Assembly (NCBI GenBank): GCA_050699435.1
Contig: JBOHGM010000009.1
Span: 1 to 64,000, forward strand
Length of the DNA stretch: 64,000 nt
Reading direction: 5' to 3'
Origin: GCA-003244245 sp050699435
GTDB lineage: Bacteria > Actinomycetota > Actinomycetes > Mycobacteriales > Pseudonocardiaceae
In this document: positions 42,418-51,682 of the stretch, one piece after another
How the letters are laid out: each line of letters opens with the position of its first letter
Numbering within the stretch: position 1 is the stretch's first letter
Made by a program: the position numbers and the translations under genes
Notes under the pieces: generated by a model
Seen by the model: the letters and a program-made list of their open reading frames with translations, nothing else
What the model was told of the DNA's origin: nothing
Database searches by the model: none

Positions 42418-43362
42418 TCAGCTGGCGCAGCTGGGGCAGTTGGCACCGTAGAGTACTCGGGTGATTGCGGTGAGTCGTTCGGCGGAGTCCTCGTACGAGG
42501 TGCCTTCGGCGTGCAGGCTGAGCACCACCATGATCGTATCGTCGGCTGCACCGATCGTGCCGCTGGTGTGCATTGCGGGGCGCGTCAGGTCGATGTCCGG
42601 GCCCTCGGCCGACTGCGCGCGGATCGCGGCGTCGCGAACGGCCGGAGACGATTCAGGTGTTGCCTGCTCGCCGTCGCTGCGCGCGGGGGTGGGTTCAGCG
42701 CACTCCTGACCAGGCTCTACATCACCGTAGCCAGACCACCCCTGCTTGACCGCCCACGGCTCGTCCACCGCGCTCGGGATCCCGAAATATTGGTCACGCC
42801 CATCTGCCGCACAGTGCGTCGCCTCGCGCAGAGCGCCGAGGATGAACTCGCGGGCCGAGGGAGCCGCTTCGGCCAGCAGGTACTCGTAGATCCGGGCGAC
42901 GTCCGCGGCGCTGGTCGCCGTGTAGCCCCAGATGCGCCGGTCCGCCGGTGGCTCGGTGTCGGTCAGGCCCAGCCGGTCGACCATCCGCTCGACGATCAGC
43001 TGCCAGCCTTCGCGCACCCAGAGTATGCTGGCCGCCTGATCATCGCTGGAGCGCAACATCGATTCGAGCAGCGTGCGATCTTCCGGTGGGATCTCGACGT
43101 CGGGTCCGCGGGTTTCGAAGTAATCCAGTGCGATGAGGAGCTTGACCAGCGACGCGGAGCGGTACTGGGCGTGCACGTCGTGCTCGGCCCGGATCTCACC
43201 GGTGTCTCGGTCCACGACCGTGAAACTCACCGATCCGTCGGCGGGGAGGTCCGGCGGCCAGTTCGGTACCGCAGGCGCGGTTGCCGCGGGCACTGCCGCG
43301 ATCGCGAGGGCTGCGGACGCGACGAGCAGTGCCATCGTCGAGATCCGGACCGGCCTCCACAT
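42418..43362 (-). CDS. Secreted serine hydrolase (beta-lactamase/DD-peptidase-like)
   Basis: ATG 43362 is preceded by CAGGGGGATG; the longer frame to 43479 lacks a ribosome site. The 314-residue protein has a Sec signal peptide (MALLVASAALAIAAVPAATA). The class A-type SxxK motif is Ser71-Leu-Val-Lys74, SDD replaces SDN near residue 110, and KQG lies in the KTG position. A long insert (about 235-265) and two Cys near the end (CPSC) are unusual. It may act on peptidoglycan; real beta-lactamase activity is doubtful. Confidence 0.75.
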   Translation of the reverse strand: MWRPVRISTMALLVASAALAIAAVPAATAPAVPNWPPDLPADGSVSFTVVDRDTGEIRAEHDVHAQYRSASLVKLLIALDYFETRGPDVEIPPEDRTLLESMLRSSDDQAASILWVREGWQLIVERMVDRLGLTDTEPPADRRIWGYTATSAADVARIYEYLLAEAAPSAREFILGALREATHCAADGRDQYFGIPSAVDEPWAVKQGWSGYGDVEPGQECAEPTPARSDGEQATPESSPAVRDAAIRAQSAEGPDIDLTRPAMHTSGTIGAADDTIMVVLSLHAEGTSYEDSAERLTAITRVLYGANCPSCAS

Positions 43363-43765
43363 GTCAGCATCCCCCTGCGGTTGGCTTGTCCAGTGATGTC
43401 GCGCCTCGAGCGGACCGACCGGAATCACCTGCGAAAGCGTACCGGCACTGATTGTATGCGCATGGAGCCAAAGGCGCACGCAGTTCGGCTACGCCCGACG
43501 TCCAGGACTGAGAAACCGGGTACTCAGCGCGTCGTTGGGTACGCGAGCGGCGAGTAGGTGCACCGGGAGCTGCAAATGGTTCCGTTCGGCGATCTGCCGA
43601 GTCGCCTGCCGTCCACGAGAGGGATGTGCGGCTCGCTGCTCTGGATGGAAATAACGACCCGGAATGTGACAGTGCGACCGAGCTGCTTCACTGCGAAGAT
43701 TCGGTTACTCTGCGGCGGACCGAGGCTCGGCACATCCTGGTCGACCACAGCACTGAAGGACGGCG
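43363..43765. other. Intergenic region, no convincing gene
   Basis: It is AT-richer than its surroundings. The longest plus ORF here (43558-43839) has no ribosome site or family resemblance and overlaps the P450 start. Likely promoters for the divergent hydrolase and P450 genes lie here. Confidence 0.45.
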
Positions 43766-44905
43766 ATGGCATCCACTACCATGATCCAGCGGGTGAGCGA
43801 CACCCAAGGCCGCCCCGCTTGGCTCGTGTCAGGTCATGAGCGGGTGCGAGACCTGCTGGCCGACCCCCGGCTCAGCCGCTCGCACCCCAACCCGGGACAC
43901 CCGGTCCGGCTCACCCAGCCGGGTCTGTTCGGGGGGCCGATCCCCGATCCGGAAGGGGAGCTGGCCGACCTTCACCGGATGCGCAGGCTGCTGACACCGT
44001 CGTTGTCGGCCCGTCGCATGGAGAGTTTGCGGCCCCGCGTCGAGATGATCGTCGACGAATTGCTCGACGAGCTTGGCGGCAGCGGGCCCCCGGCCGACTT
44101 CCACACCATCGTCGCGTTCCCCTTGCCTGCACTCGTGGTCTGCGAGCTGCTCGGGGTGCCCGCCGAGGATCGTGCGGACTTCTGCCGGTGGCAGATCGAG
44201 GCGAAGGAGGTCAGTAAGCCCGCTGTCGCCCGAGGTGGCCTGCAGTCGCTGTGGCGGTACCTGGGCACCCTGATCGAGCGCAAGCGCTCGGTCCCGAGCG
44301 ACGACGTCATCTCGGATCTGCTGCACGCCGCCGAGCTCGACCCGATGCTGACCGACGACGGGATCGCCCATCTCGCCGCCGGACTTCTGTTCGCCGGGCA
44401 CGCACCCGTCGTCGCCATCATCGACCGGGGCATGCTGCTGCTGCTGACCCACGCCGAGCAGCGGGAGGCGCTGCAGCGCGACTCGGCGCTGGCCGCCCCG
44501 GCCCTCGAAGAGATCTTCCGCTTCGCCAGCCCGATCGAGCGGCGGCGAGCCGCTCGGCGGGGGGGCCTGACCCGGTACGCCTCCGTCGACATCGAGGTCG
44601 ACGGCGTTACCATCCGCGCGGGCGACACGGTGATGTTCGCCGTGCAGGACGCCAACGAGGACGACGGCGTCTTCCCCGACCCGAAGCGCTTCGACATCAC
44701 CCGCGAGCGCAACCCGCACCTCTCGCTGAGCCACGGCGCACATTTCTGCCTCGGAGCCCCGCTGGCCCGGGTGGAGCTCCAGTACCTGTTCGTCCGCCTG
44801 TTCGAACGCTTCCCTGCCCTTCGGCTTGCTGTGCCCCTCGACGAGATCCAGCCCGTCCGCGATGCCGTAGCCGGCGCCGTCAACCACCTCCCCGTCACCT
44901 GGTAG
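43766..44905 (+). CDS. Cytochrome P450 with atypical I-helix
   Basis: The 379-residue protein starts at ATG 43766 after GAAGGAC. It has EEIFR (ExxR motif) near residue 250, and the heme loop LSHGAHFCLGAPLAR with the Cys ligand near 330. The I-helix reads LLFAGHAPVVAII where most P450s have AGxxTT: both the acidic residue and the Thr that deliver protons to oxygen are replaced. The enzyme may use substrate-assisted chemistry or an unusual reaction. Its neighbours suggest specialised metabolism. Confidence 0.9.
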   Translation: MASTTMIQRVSDTQGRPAWLVSGHERVRDLLADPRLSRSHPNPGHPVRLTQPGLFGGPIPDPEGELADLHRMRRLLTPSLSARRMESLRPRVEMIVDELLDELGGSGPPADFHTIVAFPLPALVVCELLGVPAEDRADFCRWQIEAKEVSKPAVARGGLQSLWRYLGTLIERKRSVPSDDVISDLLHAAELDPMLTDDGIAHLAAGLLFAGHAPVVAIIDRGMLLLLTHAEQREALQRDSALAAPALEEIFRFASPIERRRAARRGGLTRYASVDIEVDGVTIRAGDTVMFAVQDANEDDGVFPDPKRFDITRERNPHLSLSHGAHFCLGAPLARVELQYLFVRLFERFPALRLAVPLDEIQPVRDAVAGAVNHLPVTW

Positions 44906-44972
44906 CCCGTCCTCTCCCGCGATCCGACCCCCGACGCCGGAGAGGCGTGGCGTTGCCATCGAGCTCTGCCAC

Positions 44973-45842
44973 CTAGTCCAGCAACTGGTCATCCCGGACC
45001 GCGCGGTCCGCGGCGGCCCGGTGTTCGGGCAGGACGCGCCCGAAGAGCTGGCGGGTGCGCTCGACGCTGCCGATGACTCCGGGACGTTCGGTGTAGGCGA
45101 GGATCGCCGTGTGGCGGGCCACCGAGCCGCGGACCGAACTCACCCGGTGCAGCGCGTGGCGACCCCGGAACAACTGGAGATCGCCAGGACGCAGGGTGAG
45201 CCGGCGGATCAGGTGCGCGCCCTCGCCGGACAACACGGCCCGCACGTCGTCGAAATTCTCCGCCCGCGCGGACCTGATGTCCGGGCAGTACTCGAAGGTG
45301 CCGCCACCTTCGGCGTCCTGCGTCAGCAGGCTCACGGTGAACTCGTTGGTGTCGAAGTGCCACGGGTGTGACTCGCCGGGCAGCACCACGTTGAGGCACA
45401 GTCCGGCCAGGGGGTCCGCGAGCTCGTGAACCCGCGGCAGCTCGAAGCAGTCGGCGATGAACTGCTGGAACAACGGGCTGGTGTACAGCCGATGGATCAC
45501 CGCGCCGGGCGGGATCCGATCGCGCGGCACGAACGCGTTGCCCCGTTGCATGCGGATGAGGCCCGCGTGGTTCGCCGGCAGCGGGGTGTCCAGCGCGATG
45601 TTGTAGGCGTTCACCGTCTCCACGTCGTAGTGGGCGGACGGGGCGATCGCCGCGCCCTCCCGCCGCGCCGTCCCGACCAGCGCCGGCGCGATGAAATCCG
45701 CCAACACGCTGCAACCGCCGTCGCGGAGCCCCTCCCTGGCGTGGGAAACTGTGCGCTGCCATTCCGCGCTACCCGGCCGCGTCAGGGGGTACCGGGCGGT
45801 GTTCAGCAGGTGGCCGATCACCGGAGTCTCCGACCCGGGCAC
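44973..45842 (-). CDS. 2OG-Fe(II) dioxygenase with HxD site
   Basis: The 289-residue protein starts at GTG 45842 after GGAAGGAGG; the frame to 46169 is shadow. The core has His162-Phe-Asp164 (SHPWHFDTNEFTVSLL), GGGTFEY, the distal His in RHALHRVSS near 229-232, and Arg243 for 2-oxoglutarate. The intact Asp argues for hydroxylation rather than halogenation. It is divergent from a carnitine-type acyltransferase with 81 bases between the starts. Confidence 0.8.
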   Translation of the reverse strand: MPGSETPVIGHLLNTARYPLTRPGSAEWQRTVSHAREGLRDGGCSVLADFIAPALVGTARREGAAIAPSAHYDVETVNAYNIALDTPLPANHAGLIRMQRGNAFVPRDRIPPGAVIHRLYTSPLFQQFIADCFELPRVHELADPLAGLCLNVVLPGESHPWHFDTNEFTVSLLTQDAEGGGTFEYCPDIRSARAENFDDVRAVLSGEGAHLIRRLTLRPGDLQLFRGRHALHRVSSVRGSVARHTAILAYTERPGVIGSVERTRQLFGRVLPEHRAAADRAVRDDQLLD

Positions 45843-45923
45843 AGCGATCAGTCCTCCTTCCTGAGTCGCGTCCGGCCCTCCCCGCGGCGGCAAGCCGTCG
45901 GTTCTGACCCAGCGAAGTCGAGG

Positions 45924-47771
45924 ATGACGTTGAACAGCGGCCGAGATTACTCGACACGGACCTTCGGTAACGAGGAGCTTTTGCCCCGCGTCCCGTTGCC
46001 GGACCTGGAGGGCAGCTGCGAGCGGTTCCTCGCCTGGTGCGCGCCGCTGCTGACGCCGGCCCAGCTGGAGGAAACCCGCGCCGCTGTCGAGGAGTCCCTG
46101 GCGACCGACAGCCCCGCCCGGGTCCTGCACGCGGCGCTCGAACGCTACGACGCCGAGCCGGGAGTGCACAGCTGGCTCGACACGTTCTGGCCGTACCGTT
46201 ACCTCGGTCGCCGAGACCGCATCGCGCTCAACGCGAACTTCTTCTTCCTGTTCCGGGATGCGCTACCCGCACAAGGGGCGGGGGAGCCGCAGGTGGCCCG
46301 CGCGGCGCAGCTCGTGGCCGCGGCGGTCGACTTCACACGGCGACTGGACGACGAGCGCATTCCTCCTGCCTTCCAGCGCGCAGCGCCGCTGTCGATGGAG
46401 CAGCACAAGTTCCTGTTCTCCTCGACCCGGATCCCCGGCCGGGAGCAGGACACCGTCCGGGCGCCGTACTGCGCGCAGCGGCCGGGACCGTCGCGGGCGC
46501 GGCACATCGTGGTGTTCGTGCGTGGGCGGATGGTCCGCATGGACGTGGTGGCCCCCGACGGCCGGCCGTACCCGGTGCCCGAGATCGGCGCCGCCCTGCG
46601 CGCCGTTCAGGAGGCCGCGGCGGCCTCGGTTCACCCCGCGGAGTCAGTCGGGCACCTCACCACCATGGCGCGCGCGGAGTGGGCAGACCGACGGCAGACC
46701 TTGCTCGCGCTCGATCCCGCGAATGCGGATGCTCTCGACACGGTCGAGTCCGCGCTGTTCTGCCTGTGCCTCGACGCTCTCGCGCCCCGGGACACCCTGC
46801 AGGCGTGCGACACCCTGCTGCATGGCGACAGTGCTAACCGGTGGTTCGACAAGGCCCTTTCCCTGATCGTCTTCTCCGACGGCCGAGCGGGCATCAACGT
46901 CGAGCACTGCGGTGTGGACGGGACGACGATCCTCAGCTTCGTCGACGACATCCTTGGCCTGTCGACGGACGAACTGTCCGGGCCGTTCGCCGCGGGACGG
47001 CCTGCGTTCGAGCTCGTCGAGTTCGTGCTCGACGACGACCTGCGGGCCGCGGTGCAGGCGGCCGCGGACTCCTTCGCGGCCTACGCGGCCGATACCGCGA
47101 CGACCCTGGTGTCCTTCGAAGACTTCGGTGCCGACCAGGCGAAGAAGCTGGGGATGTCGCCGGACGGGTTCGTGCAGATGGCGTACCAACTCGCGCACCG
47201 GCGCGCGAAAGGTCAGATCGGGGCGACCTACGAGTCCATCGCCACCCGGCAGTACCGGCACGGCCGCACCGAGGCGATGCGGGTCGTCACGCCCGAGGTC
47301 CTGGCGTTCGTCGCGGCGATGGACGACCCGGACGCCGATGATGCCGCGCGCCGGGACGCGTTCCGCTCCGCCGCGCAGGCACACGTCGCACGAGCGAAGG
47401 ACTGCCAGCAGGGCCGCGCGCCCGAGCAGCACCTGTGGGAGCTGCAGCTGATCCAGCGCCGACGGGGTGCCGAGCTGGGGGTCACCGAACCACTCGCACT
47501 CTACGAGTCGCCGGGCTGGCTCACGATGCGTGACGACTACCTGAGCACCAGCTCCGCGCCCTCGACCAACATCGAGTACTTCGGTTTCGGTTCCACCAGC
47601 AGCCAGTGCATCGGCGTCGCCTACGTGCTGTTGCCCGACCGCCTCAACCTCTATCTGAGTACGCCACGTCGGGTCGCGAATCAGATGGCCGCGTTCGCAG
47701 GCGAGCTGCGCCAGGCGATCGGCGAGCTGGTGGACCTGCTCACGCTCAGCAGGGGATCACTCACCGGGTGA
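45924..47771 (+). CDS. Choline/carnitine O-acyltransferase family protein
   Basis: The 615-residue protein from ATG 45924 has length and motifs of the family: LDTFWPYRYLG near 85, the catalytic His328 (NVEHCGVDGTT), the RTE motif (RHGRTEAMR) near 450, and the STS-like LSTSSAPSTN near 540. It should transfer an acyl group between CoA and a hydroxyl group of carnitine or another polar acceptor. The family is rare in bacteria. The divergent 2OG oxygenase could create the hydroxyl that it acylates. Confidence 0.88.
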   Translation: MTLNSGRDYSTRTFGNEELLPRVPLPDLEGSCERFLAWCAPLLTPAQLEETRAAVEESLATDSPARVLHAALERYDAEPGVHSWLDTFWPYRYLGRRDRIALNANFFFLFRDALPAQGAGEPQVARAAQLVAAAVDFTRRLDDERIPPAFQRAAPLSMEQHKFLFSSTRIPGREQDTVRAPYCAQRPGPSRARHIVVFVRGRMVRMDVVAPDGRPYPVPEIGAALRAVQEAAAASVHPAESVGHLTTMARAEWADRRQTLLALDPANADALDTVESALFCLCLDALAPRDTLQACDTLLHGDSANRWFDKALSLIVFSDGRAGINVEHCGVDGTTILSFVDDILGLSTDELSGPFAAGRPAFELVEFVLDDDLRAAVQAAADSFAAYAADTATTLVSFEDFGADQAKKLGMSPDGFVQMAYQLAHRRAKGQIGATYESIATRQYRHGRTEAMRVVTPEVLAFVAAMDDPDADDAARRDAFRSAAQAHVARAKDCQQGRAPEQHLWELQLIQRRRGAELGVTEPLALYESPGWLTMRDDYLSTSSAPSTNIEYFGFGSTSSQCIGVAYVLLPDRLNLYLSTPRRVANQMAAFAGELRQAIGELVDLLTLSRGSLTG

Positions 47772-47836
47772 TTACCATGGTGGTATGAGCGAGTCAGCAT
47801 CGCCTGCCGTCCCGGGCGCTCGCCTAGGCTGCCGGG

Positions 47837-48796
47837 ATGACGACCGATGCGCTCAGGATCGTCTCGCTCCTGCCGTCGGCTACCGAGATCGTCTGCCGCC
47901 TCGGGTTGCAGGATGCGCTGGTCGGTGTGACGCATGAATGCGATCACCCGCCGGGTGTCGCCGATAAGCCCCGGCTGACCGCGAGCCGGATCTCGCACGA
48001 GACGATGAGCAGCGTCGAGATCGACCATGCCGTCCGGTCGCAGCTCGACGGGCACGGCAGCATCTACGACCTGGATGAGACGCGGCTGCGCGCGCTGGCG
48101 CCGGACCTGATCCTGACCCAGGAACTGTGCGAGGTGTGCGCTGTCAGCTACCGCACGGTGGAGCAGGCGGCGCGTCGGCTGGACACCGACACCGCGGTCG
48201 TGTCGCTGGAGCCGAACACGATCTCCGACATTCTGGCCAACATCAGGACCGTCGGGCAGTTGACCGGTACGTCGACCAAGGCCGACCGGGTCGTCGGCGA
48301 GTTGCGCGCCCGGCTGGACACGCTGGACCGCTTGTCCACCGGCCTGACCCACCGCCCGCGCACGCTGGTCCTGGAATGGCTGGAGCCGCCGTTCGCGCCG
48401 GGCCACTGGGTTCCCGAGCAGGTCGGGCTCGCGGGCGGGGACGCCTCGTTCGGGGCTGCCGGTGCCGCATCGCGCACCACGACCGCCGAGGAGATCCGAG
48501 CCTACGCACCGGAGGTGGTGGTGCTGGCCCCGTGCGGTTTCGACATCGACGACACCGTCCGCCGGCTGCCCGCGGCGCGGTTACCAGATGGCTGGGCGGA
48601 GCTGCCCGCGGTGCGCGACCGGCGGGTGTGGGCGGTCGACGCGACCTCCTACTTCAGCCGGCCGGGGCCACGAGTGGTGGACGGTGCGGAGATCCTCGCC
48701 GCCATCCTGCACCCGGAGGTGTTCGGCGAACCGCAGCCGTACCAGGCGATCCGCGTATCGCCCGAGCAGATGCACATGCAGGCCGGTCAGCGGTAG
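47837..48796 (+). CDS. BtuF-like corrinoid/siderophore-binding protein, cytoplasmic
   Basis: The 319-residue protein has the two-lobed periplasmic-binding fold: LRIVSLLPSATEIVCRLGL at the N-terminus, TQELCEVCAVSYR near 98, and VVVLAPCGFD. It lacks a signal peptide, as in a cytosolic subset annotated cobalamin-binding. No ABC permease or ATPase gene is next to it. Transport use is therefore unlikely. Confidence 0.8.
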   Translation: MTTDALRIVSLLPSATEIVCRLGLQDALVGVTHECDHPPGVADKPRLTASRISHETMSSVEIDHAVRSQLDGHGSIYDLDETRLRALAPDLILTQELCEVCAVSYRTVEQAARRLDTDTAVVSLEPNTISDILANIRTVGQLTGTSTKADRVVGELRARLDTLDRLSTGLTHRPRTLVLEWLEPPFAPGHWVPEQVGLAGGDASFGAAGAASRTTTAEEIRAYAPEVVVLAPCGFDIDDTVRRLPAARLPDGWAELPAVRDRRVWAVDATSYFSRPGPRVVDGAEILAAILHPEVFGEPQPYQAIRVSPEQMHMQAGQR

Positions 48797-48807
48797 TCAT
48801 ACCGGCA

Positions 48808-49959
48808 CTACCCCAACCTGTGGTGCCACACCAGCCGGGTGCGGACGAAGTCATCGGTGGACGTGCGCGGCGGTGGCGCCGATGCGGGCGGCTCGCGGGG
48901 GCTGTCCGGGTGTCCGCTCAGCCGGGCGCTGGCGTCGATGTTGGCCTGGACGCGTTCCCGCCGGTGCTGTTCGTAGCTGGTGAAGGCGTGCTCGACATCG
49001 GGTTGGTCGCGCAGCGCTTTGGCCAGGATCACCGCGTCCTCCAGGGCCATCGAGGCGCCCTGGCCGGTGGCCGGGGAGGCCGCGTGCGCGGCGTCGCCGA
49101 TCACGAGCATGCCGTCGCGATGCCAGGTGGTGACATCGGGCAGGTCGTAGGCGTTGGTGACCAGTATCCGGTGGGCCGCCGCCACGATGCGCGGCGCTGG
49201 TGAGCGCTCCTGCCGCAGCAAGCTGGACAGGGCTGCTTTCCACCGCGATGTGCTGCCGTGCCTGATGTCGTCGCGGCGCAGTTCGCCGTCGCGGACCCGG
49301 GCGAACCACCAGGTGCCGTCGTCGCCGGTGACGATGTAGCCGAACGCGACCGCCCCACGGACGACGTTGAAACTGTCCGGTTCGGCGGGCACCCCGGTGT
49401 CGGTGGAATAGCCGTAGAAGATGCGCTGGCCCACGTAGCGCGGCGGCGCCGCCGGGTCGATCATCGTGCGGACGGTGGAGTTCAACCCGTCGGCGCCGAT
49501 CAGCACGTCACCGGCGGCCTGGGTGTCGTCGTCGAAGAACGCGGTCGGGCCACGCGCGCCGCTGCGCACCCGGATCAGCCGTTTACCGCGATGGATCCGG
49601 ATCCCCCGGCGCTGTGCCTCCTGCTGTAGCACGGCGCAGAGGGTGGCGCGGGTCAGGTAGCGGTAGCGGGTGGCGGGGTGCTGGTGGTCGCCGATCGGGA
49701 CGGTGCCGACCTGCGTGCCGTCGCCGTCGTGGATCCGCATGACGGTCAGCGGCGCACCCGCTGCGGCGACCATTGCGTCCGCGTCGATCTGCCGCAGGGC
49801 GTGCATCCCGTTGCTGGCCAGCGTCAGGAACGCACCGGTATCGAGACTGCTCTGCGGGTGGGCCTCGTAGACGGCGGCCTCGATACCCGCCTTGTGCAGG
49901 GCGATCGCCGCTGCCGTCCCGGCGATACCCGCCCCGATGATCAGAACCTCGGCCATCAC
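48808..49959 (-). CDS. FAD-dependent monooxygenase
   Basis: The 383-residue protein is of the group A flavin hydroxylase type: N-terminal GAGIAGTAAA Rossmann motif, DG motif VLIGADGLNSTV near 155, and GD motif MLVIGDAAHAASP near 285. It probably hydroxylates an aromatic or polyene substrate using NAD(P)H. It is convergent with the binding-protein gene (12 bases between stops). Confidence 0.85.
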   Translation of the reverse strand: MMAEVLIIGAGIAGTAAAIALHKAGIEAAVYEAHPQSSLDTGAFLTLASNGMHALRQIDADAMVAAAGAPLTVMRIHDGDGTQVGTVPIGDHQHPATRYRYLTRATLCAVLQQEAQRRGIRIHRGKRLIRVRSGARGPTAFFDDDTQAAGDVLIGADGLNSTVRTMIDPAAPPRYVGQRIFYGYSTDTGVPAEPDSFNVVRGAVAFGYIVTGDDGTWWFARVRDGELRRDDIRHGSTSRWKAALSSLLRQERSPAPRIVAAAHRILVTNAYDLPDVTTWHRDGMLVIGDAAHAASPATGQGASMALEDAVILAKALRDQPDVEHAFTSYEQHRRERVQANIDASARLSGHPDSPREPPASAPPPRTSTDDFVRTRLVWHHRLG

Positions 49960-50012
49960 CCCTCATCCTGCCGGGCGCGCGTCCCGGTCCGCTGCCGGAC
50001 CGGACGGCGCCC

Positions 50013-50160
50013 CGGCCGATGTGCGGCTTTCGGAGCTGTTCGCGCCCGGCAAGGACTCGCTGACCAGCTACGGTTTCATGGTCCAGCGACACGAGTGCGC
50101 CGACGCTGCCATCCCGCACTACCACGATGCCCTGTGCTCTGCAACTGCAGCTCGACCAGC
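50013..50160 (+). pseudogene. Fragment of a DUF899-family protein
   Basis: ADVRLSELFAPGKDSLTSYGFMVQ matches the conserved start of DUF899 thioredoxin-like proteins (usually followed by more than 150 residues). Here it ends within about 50 codons. There is no start codon with a ribosome site. Confidence 0.4.
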
Positions 50161-50270
50161 TTGGCAGTGGAGGAAAGGCCCTGTGGATAACTCGTGAGTG
50201 GCGATGGTGGGGTGGCCAAGCTCGCTCAGGACTGATCCGGGCGCTCTCGTCGTTGGAAAGCCTCTTGTCG

Positions 50271-50879
50271 TCAGCAGATCGGTAGCCCATTCGGAGGCGT
50301 CGGTCCGCGATCCTTTGGCAGGTCGGTGTACAGGTCCGGGATGAAGAACCCGTCCTTCATCTTGTTCCACACCGGCCAGTCGTTGGGCTGCCCTGGAGCC
50401 GGCGCCGGATCGGACAGCGGCTGCCCGTCCCTCACCTGACATAGGACCTCGACGAGCTCACCCTCAGCAGGCCCGTACAGCTTGCCACTCTGGTTGGTCG
50501 GCTGCTCGAACTTGGAAACGCCGCTGCCTCCGGTGTTGATCACTCGTGCGCGTACAGCGGGGAGTGGAGCAGCCAGTCCTGGCTGCGTCGGCGCCGCAGT
50601 CACCCTGCTCGTCGGTGTATCGTCGTTCAAGACGTACGTGGCAATGGCACCGATCAGTGCGGCAACCACGACTGCACCGGCGGCGACGTACGCCGCCAGG
50701 AGCGTCGCCCGTGCAGGGGTCAGCTCCCTGCGCGTGGTGCCCGCTCCGACCGGACGTCGGCCAGAGGTCTTGGGTGGCGGGCGGTTTGCCACGCTTCTCA
50801 CTCTGCGGCCGCGTCCCGCCGGCCTCCGGCTGCTCGCTCCTACCCCGCCCCACTGCCGCCGGCTTCTTCGACCGCTCAT
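50271..50879 (-). CDS. Membrane-anchored protein with basic N-terminus
   Basis: The protein has 202 residues: a highly basic, disordered N-terminal 55 residues, one transmembrane helix (LLAAYVAAGAVVVAALIGAIATYVL) and an outside domain (VRARVINTGGSGVSKFEQPTNQSGKLYGPAEGELVEVLCQVRDG) that looks like an SH3-type beta fold. The C-terminus carries WNKMKDGFFIPDLYT, typical of secreted SH3-like proteins of actinobacteria. Function unknown. Confidence 0.6.
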   Translation of the reverse strand: MSGRRSRRQWGGVGASSRRPAGRGRRVRSVANRPPPKTSGRRPVGAGTTRRELTPARATLLAAYVAAGAVVVAALIGAIATYVLNDDTPTSRVTAAPTQPGLAAPLPAVRARVINTGGSGVSKFEQPTNQSGKLYGPAEGELVEVLCQVRDGQPLSDPAPAPGQPNDWPVWNKMKDGFFIPDLYTDLPKDRGPTPPNGLPIC

Positions 50880-50942
50880 CAGATGAGGATGGGGTCGCCG
50901 CGTTGGAACTCTCGGGCGACGAAGCCATCACCGGCCTCCTCC

Positions 50943-50976
50943 AGATGGGGGTCAACTCCAGATGGGGGTCAACTCC
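50943..50976. repeat. Tandem 17-bp repeat
   Basis: AGATGGGGGTCAACTCC occurs twice in direct succession upstream of the membrane-anchored protein gene (minus strand). A regulatory role is possible. Confidence 0.5.
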
Positions 50977-51228
50977 AGTCAGACATTGAGCGGTAAATTG
51001 TCAAACGTACTCGCTATCGGGTTCGTTCCTGTCCAGGTGGCCGGACACCCCGGAGGGGTGTCGCCTGTGACCAGGCCACGGATTGTGAGCACTGGCCTTG
51101 CCTGTCGCGCACTCGCGGACAGGTCCGCAGGGGTAGGCGCGTTGCGGCGTGCGAACTCCGCGGGCCGGAGGGTTGGCGGCGGTTAAGGACAGCTCAGCAG
51201 GGGGTTGGCGGTACTTGAAGAGCCCCCA

Positions 51229-51560
51229 TCAGCCGATGCGGCGGTGCACGGTGTCCTTGGTGGATGGGCCGGGCGGTGCTGGGGCGATCCACGGGCCGTC
51301 GATGGACGGGTCCAGCACGCCTGCCTCGAGCCAGGTGAAGCGGTCGTCAGGACCTGCTCGGCGGGCACGCCGCGCTCACCGCGGGCGGCCAGCGACTCCG
51401 CGATCGCTTCTTTCGCGTCGTGGGCGTTGAACGCCTCGGCAGCGTCAGCTTGCCGACACCCTTGCGGGATCCTGGGCGACGTAGCGGCCCAGGTGGGAGA
51501 CGCCGTAGCGCTCGGCGACCTCAGCGAGCGCCAGGTGTGTGGCGTCTGACCGGCTCGTCG
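51229..51560 (-). pseudogene. Degenerate gene, unknown family
   Basis: Three short protein-like pieces lie in different frames of the minus strand: LALAEVAERYGVSHLGRYVA, DAAEAFNAHDAKEAIAESLAARG and FTWLEAGVLDPSIDGPWI ending at 51229. They look like one gene broken by two frameshifts. The surrounding 50977-51682 otherwise shows no gene. Confidence 0.35.
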
Positions 51561-51682
51561 GGTGGTGATCATCGGGTCTAGTGTGTCGCTGGCACCGGGC
51601 AGCGGACGCCGGCTGCGGGTGCTGGAAACCGGCCGGGCAGTTCGTGCGAATACCGAGCCGAGCACTCGGTGCTGATCGTGAG

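Noticed and set aside
43558..43839. Plus-strand ORF before the P450
   Set aside because: No ribosome site, no family resemblance, and it overlaps the well-supported P450 start.
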